Below, piece by piece: positions 21,159-32,827 of a stretch of DNA of 64,000 bases. The notes beneath the pieces were generated by a model that saw only the letters and a list, made by a program, of their open reading frames with translations, had not been told where the DNA came from and did not search any database. Position 1 is the first letter of the stretch. Every line of letters starts with the position of its first letter. Source of the DNA: Siphonodentalium dalli (lineage: Eukaryota > Mollusca > Scaphopoda > Gadilida > Siphonodentaliidae); contig CP136066.1 in NCBI GenBank assembly GCA_032622095.1, positions 117,389,319-117,453,318 on the forward strand, in the 5' to 3' direction. A program made the position numbers and the translations under genes.

Positions 21159-22030
21159 ATGGGAACGAGTCATTTTGGGGTCATTTGGCCAAAAAACATA
21201 GCCACCAGCAGCCATCTTGGATTTTATTCTTTGCATGACTAAATCCTTTGGCACCGCCTACATGTCATACCTTTAATAGGATCATCATGAAATTTGTCAT
21301 GGATGTTAATATTGACATGTAGATGGGAACGAGTCATTTTGGGGACATTCGGCCATAAAACATTGCCACCGACAGCCATCTTGGATTTTCCTCTTTGCTT
21401 GACTAAATCCTTTGGCATGGGCTACAGGTCAGGTCGTACCTTTGGTCGGATCATCATGAAATTTGTCATGGCTATTGATATTGACATGTAGATGGGAACG
21501 AGTCATTTTGGCATCATTCAGCAAGAAAACTTGGCCATCTTGGATTTCAAAATTCAATCCATTAGCACGGGCTACAGGCCGAAGTGTTTGTCTGATCATC
21601 ATAATTTTGTGGTGGATGTTAATATTGACATGCAGATGGAAACAAGTCATTTTGGGGTCATTTGGCCATAAAACATGGCCGCCAGCAGCCATCTTGGATT
21701 TTACTCTTTGCATGACTAAATCCTTTGGCATGGGTTACAGGTCGTAACTTTGGTCAGATCATTATGAAATTTGTAATGGCTTTTGAAATTGGAATGTAGA
21801 TGGGAACGAGTCATTTTGGGGTCATTCTGATAAAAAACATCTGTGATTTCAAAATTCAATCCATTAGCACGGGCCACAGGTCGTACTGTTTATCTGATCG
21901 TCATGAAATTTGTCATGGATGTTAACAATGACATGTAGATGGAAACGAGTCATTTTGGGGTCATTCGGCCAAAAAACATGGCCACCAGCAGCCATCTTGG
22001 ATTTTACTCTTTGTATGACTAAATCCTTTA

Positions 22031-23373
22031 GGCCTAAAATAAAAATACGTATGTTTCCGCTAACCTGACCGACCCTATTTTAAACCCCCGACCCTAAACT
22101 TTTTATTGCCATTGCAAATTTTTTTTTTTTTTAATTTAGGTCCCAATTCATATCATAACAAGATGCAAAACATTTATATATTTATATATATTGACATAGG
22201 AAATTTAAGTTTACAAAAAGATTTAAGTTTAACAGTTGGAATCATACTGTAAAGTATGTTTGGCTTTAGCTAGCTTTCATCTTTGAAAACTTCAAATAAT
22301 TTGAGTTCAGGTATGTTATCATTCAGCGTTCAGACTTCAGTATTTCAATCAATTACAGCACAGGAACATATTAACAATTTGATCAAAGTGGGATCGCATA
22401 ATACCAAATGAAAAATTAACATAGAGATTAGTACCATATATAGTCATTACTACCTTAATACATGTACATTGTGTATTTACATGTAGTATATTATGTACGG
22501 TATGTGTCTCACTTGAATTCTATAAAATAGCCTATTTATGAATTAGAGTGAGAATGGCAAGTCTCATTTCATGCAGGATAAGCATAATCCATTGAACCAA
22601 AAGATATCTGACAATAACTTATAAGCATTTCCAATCCATACATATATAAAAAGTTCCAAAGTTATGCTTGAGAAACTTGATTAAATTGACCTCTCAGTAA
22701 AATTCAAAATACTGACTCAAAGAGCCTTAGATTAGCTCTAAATGCAATGGATTTTCAAAAAATTTCCAGGGGGAGAACCCCGGGACCATCATCAGGGGGT
22801 CACCCTTCCCAAACATTCCTCTGCTCAGGCCTTCAGGTTATGCCTTCGGCATATCATAGCCCAAAAACAGGCCGTGTCCCCAAAAAATACCTAGATCCTT
22901 CACTGAATGCGGAGGAGAAGGTGGTGTTGTGAAGCCATCCTTAAGAGATTGGTACAATACGGTCACTACAATATGTGAACAGTGCAGTGGTGCTGGACTG
23001 ACTCCAGTTGTCGCCAGACCATATGGGAAATATTAGGATTATCAAAGACTATATTAGTATATAGACTAGTAATAGTATATATGTAAATATTAAAGCATAT
23101 GTAAGATTGAATTAGAGTTTCTAGTTCCTTTGTCATCTGGGTTAGCCTGATTGGTGCTAAGAAGTGCATAGTTTGGGTTATTGACAAGTATTATACAGTT
23201 ATTTTTAAAGATACTGAAAAAAAAAGAGTTAAGCCTACCTTAATGAATATATCATTAATATACAAGTATTATACAGTTATTTTTAAAGATACTGAAAAAA
23301 AAAGTTAAGCCTACCTACCTACCCTAATTTTTTTTAGCTCGTTAGCAGAAACAAAGGTATTTTTTTTTAGGCC
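22031..23373. mobile_element. PIF/Harbinger-like non-autonomous element, 1.34 kb
   Basis: The left end GGCCTAAAATAAAAATACGT pairs with the right end, whose complement is GGCCTAAAAAAAAATACCTT; homology continues through TGTTTC(C/T)GCTAAC. The flanks are TTA (22028-22030 and 23374-23376), and removing the element restores the host unit CCTTTAGCACAGGC. A 3-bp TTA duplication with GG-starting ends is typical of PIF/Harbinger. A direct duplication (about 23184-23240 and 23262-23317, 78-bp offset) lies near the right end. A short segment near 22745-22870 resembles 43727-43830. No transposase frame. Confidence 0.82.
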
Positions 23374-25266
23374 TTAGCACAGGCTACAGGTCGTACCTTT
23401 AGTCTGATCATCATGAAATTTGTCATGGCTGTTGAAATTGGAATGTAGATGGTTATTTTGGGGTCTTTCGAACAAAAAACATGGCCGCCAGTGGCCATCT
23501 TTGATTTCAAAATTCAATGCATTAGCACAGGCTACAGGTCATACTGTTCGTCTGATCATCATGAAATTTGTCATGGATGTTAATATTGACATGTAGATGG
23601 GAACGATTAATTTTGGGGTCATTCGGCCAAAAAACATGGCCGCCAACAGCCATCTTGGATTTTACTCTTTGTATGACTATATCCTTTAGCACGGGCTAGA
23701 GGTCGTACCTTTAGTCTGATCATCATGAAATTTGTCATGGCTGTTGAAATTGGAATGTAGATGGGAACGAGTCATTTTAGGGTTATTCGGGCAAAAAACA
23801 TAGCTGCCAGCGGCCATCTTTGATTTCAAAATTCAACACATTAGCACGGGCTACAGGTCATACTGTTCGTCTGATCATCATAAAATTTGTCATGGATGTT
23901 AATATTGACATGTAGATGGCGACGATTAAGTTTGGGGTCAATCGGCCAAAAAACGTGGCCGCCAGCAGCCATCTTGGATTTTACTCTTTGTATGACTAAA
24001 TCCTTTAGCACAGGCTACAGGTCGTACCTTTAGTCTGATCATCATAAAATTTGTGATGGATGTTAACAATAACATGTAGATGGGAACGAGTCATTTTGGG
24101 GTCATTCGGCTAAAAAACATGGCCGCCAGCAGCCATCTTGGATTTTACTCTGTGTGTGACTAAATCCTTTACCACACCGTATAATCAATCGGAAGATGTT
24201 TCGGGCCAACGCGGATGTTTTTGACATACAACGAAGGTGCGACGTGTTTTTTGGTCATTTTCATGCGTTGATTCTGGAGTGGACATGCTCTAGACAGCAC
24301 AAGAAGAGAATGGAAAGGTATATTTGCATTATTCCTCGATTGCCCAGTGTTGGGATCATTTCCACACACGTGTAAAGTATTAGCGGGTGTAGTAGGTGCA
24401 CACTATATATTTTTGGGCTGTACAAAACAGGTACCCCCGACAGCAAAATCCGTCCAGTTGACGAAACATACAGTTATTTCAATTAAATTGGCACCAGCCG
24501 GCCAATATGTTCACTTATTAATGTAGCGGAATGTCTTGGCAATTACCATTGCGAATTTCAGTTCATAATTTCCCGAAATGACCGATCGTATCAAATGTAA
24601 GGCATGGTGTAGAGAACATTGACAACGCGGATGTGTCGGGAGTGACAACACGGGTGCGACGTGCAGAGGAATTTGGGTTGAGTTCCTTGAATCACGCTGT
24701 TGTCATTTTAAGACAATCTGATGCGCTCCGGAAGTAGCCACGCGTATGCGACCGTGCACCATATGGCTCCTGTGACATTTGTACGCAACAAACGAGATCG
24801 CTGAGTCTTATTTGTCGCGCGCACTGAGCGAAAAATAGTACTACTCCTGAGTGTATACCCTAACAACAAGGAACCTAGAGGACTGTACATGTATATGAGT
24901 TACATATATGTTATGGAAGTTTTGACTGAACAAACGACTATCTTTGTACACGAGGGCGTGATATGCAATCTAAAGAAACGACGATTAAGTATAATATTAC
25001 TCTGTTTATAATCGTGTGCGTATTTGGTGGATAGTTTCGCAGCATGCAACGGCTCGTGCATGAGATAACCACACAATTTCAGTCGATATTTAACGCTAGT
25101 TATGGCATAGTGTGGCCAGAGCAGGCACAATTTTGACTATCAACAACGCGCAAGAACACTATTTGTTGTAAGATATTGAAAACTTTCCGTGAACACATTT
25201 CAATATTACACAGTATCATGCCTGAACTCGTGAAGCGTGCCTCACCCTACATTTTATGTAAGAAAT

Positions 25267-25401
25267 GAATGTCGTGGTAGTGTGTGTTATTTGGTGATAC
25301 GACGATGTGGTGGTCCGGGGTACACTTCGCGGTTTACACTAAATGTACCCAGAGCCACCACTTCGTCGTATATCCCAATAACACACACTACCAGGACATT
25401 C
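25267..25401. repeat. Inverted repeat inside the long-TIR element
   Basis: Positions 25267-25313 (GAATGTCGTGGTAGTGTGTG...) and 25355-25401 are complementary over about 47 bp with few mismatches, separated by 41 bp. The right arm is also the start of the first copy of a 260-bp tandem duplication. Confidence 0.82.
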
Positions 25402-25852
25402 ATATCTTATATTTATATAACGCTTTGATTATTTATTCCCATAAATATCTGAGTGAATTAGTTTTTATTTTCCAAAAGATGGCCGAGAATATGAGGTTAG
25501 CCCACTTATCACATATATTCAGCCCAATATAAGATTTCAGAACATGTCGCGGTGATATCGTAATGATTGAAATCAATCGGAATCCTCGGTACTTTCCGTC
25601 GATTCCTCTCAGAACCACCACTTCGTCGTATATCCCAATAACACGCACTACCAGGACATTCATATCTTATATTTATATAACGCTTTGATTATTTATTCCC
25701 ATAAATATCTGAGTGAATTAGTTTTTATTTTCCAAAAGATGGCCGAGAATATGAGGTTAGCCCACTTATCACATATATTCAGCCCAATATAAGATTTCAG
25801 AACATGTCGCGGTGATATCGTAATGATTGAAATCAATCGGAATCCTCGGTAC
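25355..25852. repeat. Tandem duplication, 260-bp period
   Basis: Copies at 25355-25592 and 25615-25852 (both from CCACCACTTCGTCGTATATC to GGAATCCTCGGTAC) are almost identical, with a 22-bp linker. The near identity implies a recent event. Confidence 0.9.
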
Positions 25853-27054
25853 GCATTCGGCAAACCTCGTCAGATTCCGTCACCGCAGAGGTCACAGGTC
25901 GAGGAGTTCAGAATGCCTCGGTACGATTCGACGAGGGTGACGATTGGATTGAAATCACTGTCTTCCGATGTAATTCGGCTGAACTTTGAAAAACTCGCCC
26001 AATTATTCTGACCGCGTGGAATACATTGATCAGTTGAGATTACATAATCAGAGTGTCACTTCCTGTTTGTGCTACACATCATAATACAACATGGTCTCTG
26101 TATTATGCGGACATAAAACAAGTTGCCCAAGTGTCAGTTGACCAATCACATGACAGTCTTTAGTGTATCACAGACGGGCTGTGTAAATATTATGGGATAA
26201 AAATAGTTTCGTTTAACCTTTAATACATTTTAAATCAATTACGATGCAATCCAAATCCAATCATATTTGATAACCTATAGTCAGCTAGCTTGCAATATGA
26301 CACAGCATTAGTGACATTTTTATGTCATGGTATAGATCTACTATTTTCACGTAAAGTCTTTATGTTTCACATGTTGAATTGTTAGAAATTATGTATTCAT
26401 GTGAATCACTCGAATTCCCCACTAAAATGTCCGCTATGAGCACTCTAAATGCAAATTGAGAATTCAATATATAATTTGATTCGTAAAACATGGGTGTTTG
26501 TTCTTCTCGTATACCACTGGTGGGATTGGGTATCACTATATATATCTCGCTATACATGTATATGATGTTTTATACGTCAAATACGACCAATTCACTCTTA
26601 TGTGAACAATAAGCACCATCGGGAACAGGAAAGTGCATGGTAAAGGGTGGGACTCCAGGAAAAAGATCGGGCACACGTCTATATTAAAAGACAAAGCATG
26701 TGTCTGCATGGCGAACATTGCATCGAGCGGATTGAAACTTCATTAACATTTTGTTGAACAATGGGTGGTTATATGCTCCGAACAATCATTATAATATTTA
26801 AATTAATGGTTATAGATATCATTGAAATGATCTCGATAAAAGTAAAACCACAACTGTGTAGGTTGTTGACTTTGAGAGAATCATTGTATTGCTGCGCGTG
26901 TATTTATCTCGAGTTGTATTGAACACGGTGTCACTGCAGTGATGTGGATATATATGGAGACATGATTTTTGGCCCTTTGTAATGGAATGTGTATATTTCT
27001 TACAAGCATTGCAACATCGAAGATTCTACAATGATTTACATATGAATAATGGTC
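25853..27054. other. Interior of the long-TIR element, no gene
   Basis: About 1.2 kb between the tandem duplication and the right arm. Short frames on both strands lack recognisable domains. Confidence 0.5.
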
Positions 27055-27958
27055 TTCAGATTGCATATTACGCGCTCATGTATACAGATAGTCGTCTATT
27101 CAGTCCAACCGTCCATAACATAATATGTGACACATATACATGTACAGCCCTCTTAAGTTCCCTTTTGTTAGGGTATGAATTCAGGAGTCGTACTATTTTT
27201 GGCTCAGTGACCGACAAATAAGACTCAGCGATCTCGTTTGTTGCGTACAAATGTCACAGGAGCCATGGTGCACGGTTGAATACGCGTGGCTACTTCCGGA
27301 GCGCATTAAATTGTCTAAAAATGACAACAGCGCGATTCAAGGAACTCAACCCAAATTCCTCTGCACGTCGCACCCGTGTTGTCACTCCGCGTTGTCAATG
27401 TTCTCTACACCATGCCTTACATTTGATACCTACGATCGGTCATTTCGGGAAATTATGAACTGATATTCGCAATGGTAATTGCCAAGACATTCCGCTACAT
27501 TAATAAGTGAACATATTGACCGGCTGGTGCCAATTTAATTGAAATAACTGTATGTTTCGTCAACTGGACGGATTTTGCTGTCGAGGGTACCTGTTTTGTT
27601 AAGCTCAAAAATATATAGTGTGCACCTCCTACACCCCCTAATACTTTACACGTGTGTGGAAATGGTCTCCACACTGGGCAATCGAGGAATAATGCAAATA
27701 TACCTTTCCATTCTCTTCATGTGCTGTCTAGAGCATGTCCACTCCAGAATCAACGCATGAAAATGATCAAAAACACGTCGCACCTTCGTTGTCTGTCAAA
27801 AACATCCGCGTTGGCCCGAAACATCTTCCGATTGATTATACGGTGTGTTTACTGCTCATTTTTACACTCCTTTTTAATCTCTCTATTCATTGCTCATCAC
27901 AAAAAAATTACCTTCTTTACAAAGGTGAGCTACAGTGTCATTGACACTTTCATTTTTA

Positions 27959-28560
27959 GCTCAAATTGATTCGTCAACAATTTCCTTTAGCACGGGCTAC
28001 AGGTCGTACCTTTGGTCGGATCATTATGAAATTTGTCATAGCTGTTGACATTGACATGTAGATGGGAACGAGTCATTTTGGGGTCATTCGGCCAAAAAAC
28101 ATGGCCGCTAGTGGCCATCTTGGATTTAAAAATTCAATCCATTAGCACGGGCTACTGGCCGTACTGTTTGTCTGATCATCATGAAATTTTTCATGAATGT
28201 TAATATTGAGATGTAGATGGGAACGAGTCATTTTGGGGTCATTCGGCTAAAAAACATGGCCCCCAGCAGCCATAATGGATTTTACTCTTTACATGACTAA
28301 ATCCTTTGACACAGGCTCCAGGTCGTATCTTTTGTCGGATCATCATGAAATTTGTGATGGATGTTAACAATGACATGTAAATGGGAACGAGTCTTTTTGG
28401 GGTCATTCGGCAAAAAAACATGGCTGCCAGTGGCCATCTTGGATTTTACTCTTTGTATAACTAGGCCTTTCAACTTTCCACATTCCTAATCACTCCATTG
28501 ACTGTAACACATGAAATTATTCCCTTTCCAAGTTGAGCTACAGTGTCATTGACACTCATT
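27959..28560 (+). mobile_element. Helentron-like element, family 1, copy 2 (short)
   Basis: Directly follows copy 1 in the same orientation. It begins AGCTCAAATTGATTCGTCAAC, contains only about two and a half tandem units, and ends GAGCTACAGTGTCATTGACA with the AGTGTCATTGACACT hairpin at 28542-28556. It shows that the core unit number varies from copy to copy. Confidence 0.65.
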
Positions 28561-28609
28561 ATATTTCCATGCACTCATAACTTCATTTCACTAGCTAACC
28601 ATTTGTGAA

Positions 28610-28830
28610 TGGCCCATTCCAAGTGCTAACTTATATATTGTAGAATGAGAAATGCTATTTTCAATTTGTCAAATACCAGACTTTAGTGCTAGCTAGCTAG
28701 TATATTGTAGAATGTGAAAAGCTATTTTCAATTGTCAAATGGCAGAATTTAGAGCTAACTTGTATATTTGTAGAATGTGAAATGCTATTTTAAAATGTAA
28801 AATTCCCAAATTTATTTAGCATTTCTTAAT
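28610..28830. repeat. Three tandem copies of a unit of about 65-70 bp
   Basis: Units share TATATTGTAGAATGWGAAA and GCTATTTTCAATT with GTCAAAT and GAGCTAACTT-type linkers. It lies just after the end of Helentron-like copy 2. Confidence 0.75.
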
Positions 28831-29310
28831 TCTAAATGACAAAATTAAGATTATATTGCACTCTAAATAATTAAAACTTAAATATAATAGTTTATGTAAA
28901 CAGTATCATGTGTCTATCAACTTCATTGGTGAAACTTTCAACTTACATTTTAAATTCTGAAAATCAGGTTTTAAAAATTAAAAACTAGAAGAAAGAAGTT
29001 AAAAAGTAAAAACTAGTTGATGAAATATGAAAGTTATCGTCTACAATGTACAAATGTATTTATGACCCATCCAACACACTGTCAAATTATGATGACAGAG
29101 GACACCACCAAATAACCGATGGATGCATTGGACAGCAATCTCCCGATGGGAGCAACAGACCAATCTACCCTATGTCAAATTGTAAACATCCGGTAAACAC
29201 ATCAAAATAATGTGCAATGCATCGCTTGCTTCTCACTGCCTATACAAGGTAGCATTTATATTAATAGTCTAAAAGCGACAGCGTGTTAATATTCATCACA
29301 TATGTCAATT

Positions 29311-30030
29311 TCCATAGATTTGGGAGGCGAGACCTGCCCTACCTTTTACATTAAGGGCCATGGGAATAATATAAAACTCATTTATTTACTTAATTATTTT
29401 ATAATCCTTTAAAACACATCTCAGGCACTTCTTTTGAAGTTTAAGCCACATACAGGGTTAATAAAGGCAAGGAGACCAACTTTCCCCTACCTTACCCCAC
29501 ACCTGTCCTACGTCAAAATATGCATTTCTTGTCATTCATTTCTGAAAATGGTACTAGTATCTACCTTGGTAAGTTGTGATAAAACTTAATTCAATATGAT
29601 TTGATACAATGAATAAAATCAAAACTAATGTTGAAACTGATCATTTCTTATCAGGAGGCTGAAAACATGAGTTTTCATAGATCTGGGAGCCGAAACCTGC
29701 CCTACCTTTTATGGGCTGTGGGAATAATATAAAATCATGTACCCAGTCATTTGATATTCGTTTAGAACCGCATCTCAGACAGTATTGAGCCACATGTAGA
29801 GTCACAACACTCAAGTAGGACAAGTTCCCCCTGCCTTACCCCACACCTGCCCTACCTCAAAATATCCATTTCTGGTCATTAATTTCTGACAATGCATGGT
29901 CAATCTTATTTCAGTTGGATGAGATACAATGAATAAAATCAACACAGGTGTTTGGAGACTGATAAATTCTTATCAGGAGGCTAAAACATGAATTTTCATT
30001 GATTTGTGAGCTTGTAAAGATTGATTTGGT
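29311..30030. repeat. Tandem repeat, about 345-bp period, two copies and a fragment
   Basis: Copies start near 29311 and 29672 and share TTCATAGATYTGGGAG-type starts, ACCTGCCCTACCTTTTA, TGGGAATAATATAAAA, CTTACCCCACACCTG and CTTATCAGGAGGCT. A third partial start is at 29995. Located in the centre of the foldback. Confidence 0.75.
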
Positions 30031-30145
30031 AGCTTGTAAAAGAACTGTCTGAGATGTGATTCTTAAGGACTATCAAATAACTGGGTCCATAAATTATTTT
30101 GTATTATTAATGTTAAAGCTTATGATTGTTTACTGCCTTTTATAG

Positions 30146-30522
30146 TTAAAGGCATGGATGACCTTCGCAGTGGATATACTGTTAAAATAGTCACATCCTT
30201 TAAAACTGCCATAAACATAAAGAATAATAAAATATAGACATATTTTATTCTTATACCAATCATACATATCGTTGAAATAGTATATGTTATTGTCAAGTTT
30301 GTATGCTTTGTTATGTAAACAAAAGTCAGGTTCTGTAACGTTTTTGGCTTTTGTTTACAAAACAAAGCGTACAAACTTGCCAATAACATACTATTTGCCC
30401 GAGAGTTATAATTGGTATAAGAACAAAATCTCTATATTTTAATATTCTTTCTGTTTATGGCGGTTTTAACGGAAGTGCATATTTAACAGCATATCCACCG
30501 CGAAGGCCATCTGTGCCTTTAA
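30146..30522. mobile_element. TTAA-flanked MITE, family B
   Basis: It runs from TTAAAGGCATGGATGACCTT to AAGGCCATCTGTGCCTTTAA. The arms fold along almost the whole length (for example AATAGTATATGTTATTGTCA against TTGCCAATAACATACTAT). 377 bp. Its right TTAA is shared with the next copy. Confidence 0.78.
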
Positions 30523-31022
30523 AGACACGGTTGGCCTTGGAGGTGGGTATCCTGTGAAAATATTTCCACCCGTCAAAAACCGCCACAAACAGAAAGAACA
30601 TCAAAATGTAGACAGACTTTGTCTGTATACAAATAAGAAATATCGCATAAACAGTATGTTATTGTCCTAATTTTGACCATTGTTATGTAAACAAAAGCAT
30701 AAAAAGTTACTTTTCTGGTGTTTGTTTATATTATGATGGTAAACATAAAGAGCGTTCTTTGTTGTTGAATTCCTGATATGGAACTAATAAAGAGCGTTTA
30801 TGCCATTTGTGTGTGATTAGCCAGTAGCATTGTGCTGTCTTCTGTAACACAATCAGGCTCTTGCTTAGGTAAAATATAGTAGGTCTTTATGATAACATGC
30901 TGTTTACGCGATGGTCATGGTATATATGAACGAAACTGTATGCGTTTTACTGTTTTTTTCTGTTTACGGTGATTGGAACAAATATGAATATTTTCGACAA
31001 CTAAGGCCTCACGTGCCTTTAA
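30519..31022. mobile_element. TTAA-flanked MITE, family B, adjacent copy
   Basis: It runs from TTAAAGACACGGTTGGCCTT to AAGGCCTCACGTGCCTTTAA. The arms include CGCATAAACAGTATGTTATT against ATAACATGCTGTTTACGCGA. Its middle carries a pair of TAAAGAGCG boxes at 30746-30754 and 30788-30796. Confidence 0.76.
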
Positions 31023-31412
31023 CTCATTATACTCCATTATACTCATTATAAGAGACAAGGAAGCAATCTGAAATCAAGTTTCTAATTAAAATATCAATAT
31101 ATTAGACATATTGACGAATAATAACATGCTATCGCTTTTAGACTATTAATATGTATGCTAAAGGCAGTGAGAAGCAAGCGATGCTAATGGACGCATTGTA
31201 TATTATTTTTACATGCATTGTATATTATTTTGATGTGTTTACCAGATATTTACAATTTGACATTCAGCAGAAGGGTCTGTTGCTCCCATCAGGAGCTTAC
31301 CGTCCCTCTGTTATTTGGTGATGCCTCTCATCATAATTTGACAGTGCATTGGAAGGGTCATAAATACATTTGTAAATTGTAGATGATAACTTGCATATTT
31401 CATCAACTACTT

Positions 31413-31772
31413 TTTAACTTTTTAAAGTGATGTGAAACACTCTGGTAGGGTGATAAATAGAAATTGAGAATAATCTTGGCCAAAGTAATTATTTGTTATC
31501 AATATTAATCCAAATTGACGATACACACCGTCATTCTTATATATTAATTAAATGCAATGACTCTCGATGTCAAAATAATTTGTGTTAGATTATCGCTGAT
31601 AGTTGCGTCCCGAATCGAGATGTCAATATTTACAATTGGGCGTAGTTCAGATGATGTTTTCTATGGAGTGGTATGGTTGATTTCTTTGAAATTTTCGCGA
31701 TGTTAGTAGAATGCTACCTACCCCATGTTGGCAATTTAACACATCCGAACAAGTCTATAATATGTCTAACTT
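31413..31772. repeat. Insertion in the foldback right arm, inverted partner at 35945-36250
   Basis: Comparison with the left arm shows extra sequence between CTTTTTAAC and TTCTTACTTCTAG. Its complement matches 35945-36250 (TGGAGTGGTATGGTTGATTT, GATGATGTTTTCTATGGA and CCCGAATCGAGA are shared). TAAC occurs at both junctions and may be a target duplication. Confidence 0.65.
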
Positions 31773-31944
31773 CTTACTTCTAGTTTTTTATTTTAAAACC
31801 TTATTTTCATAATTTAAAATGTTTGTTACAGGTTTCAGCAATGAAGTTGATAGCTCGGACACATGATAATGTTTATATAAACTGTTATATTTAAAAAGCA
31901 AATTAAATATTTTGAGACAATGCAAATTTTTCGATCCCCAGGCC

Positions 31945-32040
31945 CCGGCCATGAGGTGAGGGAGGGGAGGGAGCTAGGGAGGGAGTGAGAGAGAGAGAGA
32001 GGGATGGAGGGAGGGGTTCAGAGGGGAGGGAGGGAGGTCC
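31945..32040. repeat. Purine-rich (GGGA/GA)n low-complexity tract
   Basis: G and A dominate the strand, with an uninterrupted GA run at about 31987-32001. A reading frame on the opposite strand here is only low-complexity S/P-rich sequence. Confidence 0.85.
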
Positions 32041-32189
32041 ATATATGATGCCACCAGTGACAGCTAGTTCAATCAATAGGGTCATTATTTGGTGTGTCCT
32101 AATTTAAAAAGCTTGTTTAATTGAAAACAAATCACAATTGAAGAAAGAAATCACAAATATGAGCCCCACCCCTACCCCCCACGGAATAC

Positions 32190-32400
32190 GGAATACCACT
32201 TAACACAGAGGGTGGAATACGGAATACCAGTTAACAGCCATATGGAATACATAAACATATATGAAAACTTCATTTTTTTTTAAGGTCGGCATACGAATAC
32301 CGGTATTTTTGGAATACCGAATACCTCCTAACAGAGGGGCCGGAATACGGCGTACCTCATAACAGGGCATGGAATACGGTGTACGAAAAGGGGGGGGGGG
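32190..32400. repeat. Degenerate GGAATACCG/TTAACAG repeat and a G run
   Basis: The pair GGAATAC and TAACA(G/C) recurs about six times with variable spacing, ending in a G run at 32390-32399. It looks like a decayed minisatellite. Confidence 0.65.
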
Positions 32401-32599
32401 TGTGGGCCTCAAATATAAATCATTGGTTCGAATTTTGTTAATACCAGTAAACAATGTAATGAGTTTTAGCAAAAATTCAAAATCTCCAGCCTTCAACTTT
32501 CAATTGAATTTTTTCTTTTTGTGCACCTTCGATATTCACTTCAGTTATGGGTTTGTACCTGTAGCTGCATTTGTAATAATATTATAGATATTAATTAGG

Positions 32600-32827
32600 C
32601 CTACATTGATGCATTCTTCTTGGACTACGGCTAGCAAATCTACAACACATCCGAATGTGAAACAGAGTGATTTTAAACAAACCTGGTGAGTTTCGATTCG
32701 TTCACAAATTAATTCCAAACATTCACTAACTCAAGTATAAGTATGTTTTTCTCCTCATGCAGGTGTCGTGAGCAGCGGAGCTACAATAGTGGTTTACCGT
32801 AGAGATAATGTCAAAACAGGCGAAAAG
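32600..32827 (+). other. Candidate 5' end of a spliced gene (short intron and start codon)
   Basis: A 77-bp candidate intron 32686-32762 has donor CTG|GTGAGT, a CACTAAC branch-like motif at about 32724-32730, a pyrimidine stretch TTTTTCTCCTC and acceptor GCAG. The following 65-bp exon contains an ATG at 32808 and ends AAAAG|GTGAAC, a second donor. If real, the first coding exon encodes about seven residues. No downstream coding exon was identified, so this remains a consensus-site hypothesis. Confidence 0.25.

Larger units (their letters stand above)
24173..27847. mobile_element. 3.7-kb element with about 800-bp terminal inverted repeats
   Basis: The left arm 24173-24975 and right arm 27055-27847 are highly similar inverted copies, starting CACACCGTATAATCAATCGG on both sides. 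A 5-bp direct duplication TTTAC flanks it (24168-24172 and 27848-27852). It inserted into the end of Helentron-like copy 1. The 2.1-kb centre has only short frames, so no transposase is visible. A 5-bp duplication with CAC-starting ends is reminiscent of Transib-type transposons, but the seven-base start is not the usual one, so the superfamily is left open. Confidence 0.8.
19935..27955 (+). mobile_element. Tandem-core Helentron-like element, family 1, copy 1 (split by three insertions)
   Basis: It starts near GTTTGAGCTATTGCCATGG and CGTCAACAATTTCCTTTAGC, then consists of about 170-190-bp units (CATGTAGATGGGAACGAGTC, TTGGGGTCATTCGGCC, CATGGCCGCCAGCAGCCATC). Two unit types alternate: one has TTACTCTTTGTATGACTAAA, the other TTTCAAAATTCAATCCATTA. 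It ends with GAGCTACAGTGTCATTGACA and a T-rich tail, where AGTGTCATTGACACT (27934-27948) is a 7-bp-stem hairpin. Insertions occupy 20542-21158, 22031-23373 and 24173-27847. Short terminal complementarity plus a 3' hairpin and tandem core fit non-autonomous Helentrons; no helicase is present. Confidence 0.65.
28880..31895. repeat. Large foldback element, about 3 kb, with nested insertions
   Basis: The left arm (28880-29310) and right arm (about 31085-31895, split by an insertion) are inverted copies: for example CAGTATCATGTGTCTATCAA against the complement of GATAGCTCGGACACATGATA, and TAGTCTAAAAGCGACAGCGT against CTATCGCTTTTAGACTAT. The centre holds a two-copy 345-bp tandem repeat and two family B MITEs. 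No transposase was seen. Confidence 0.75.

Noticed and set aside
22747-22932. 61-codon frame in the Harbinger-like element
   Set aside because: The segment recurs in non-coding form at 43727-43830 with frame-breaking differences, so it is a repeat, not a transposase fragment.
24173-27847. Firm assignment to the Transib/RAG-like superfamily
   Set aside because: Only the duplication length and a CAC start agree; no transposase and an atypical heptamer, so the class is left open.
31903-32085. Minus-strand S/P-rich frame
   Set aside because: It is the translation of a purine-rich low-complexity tract.
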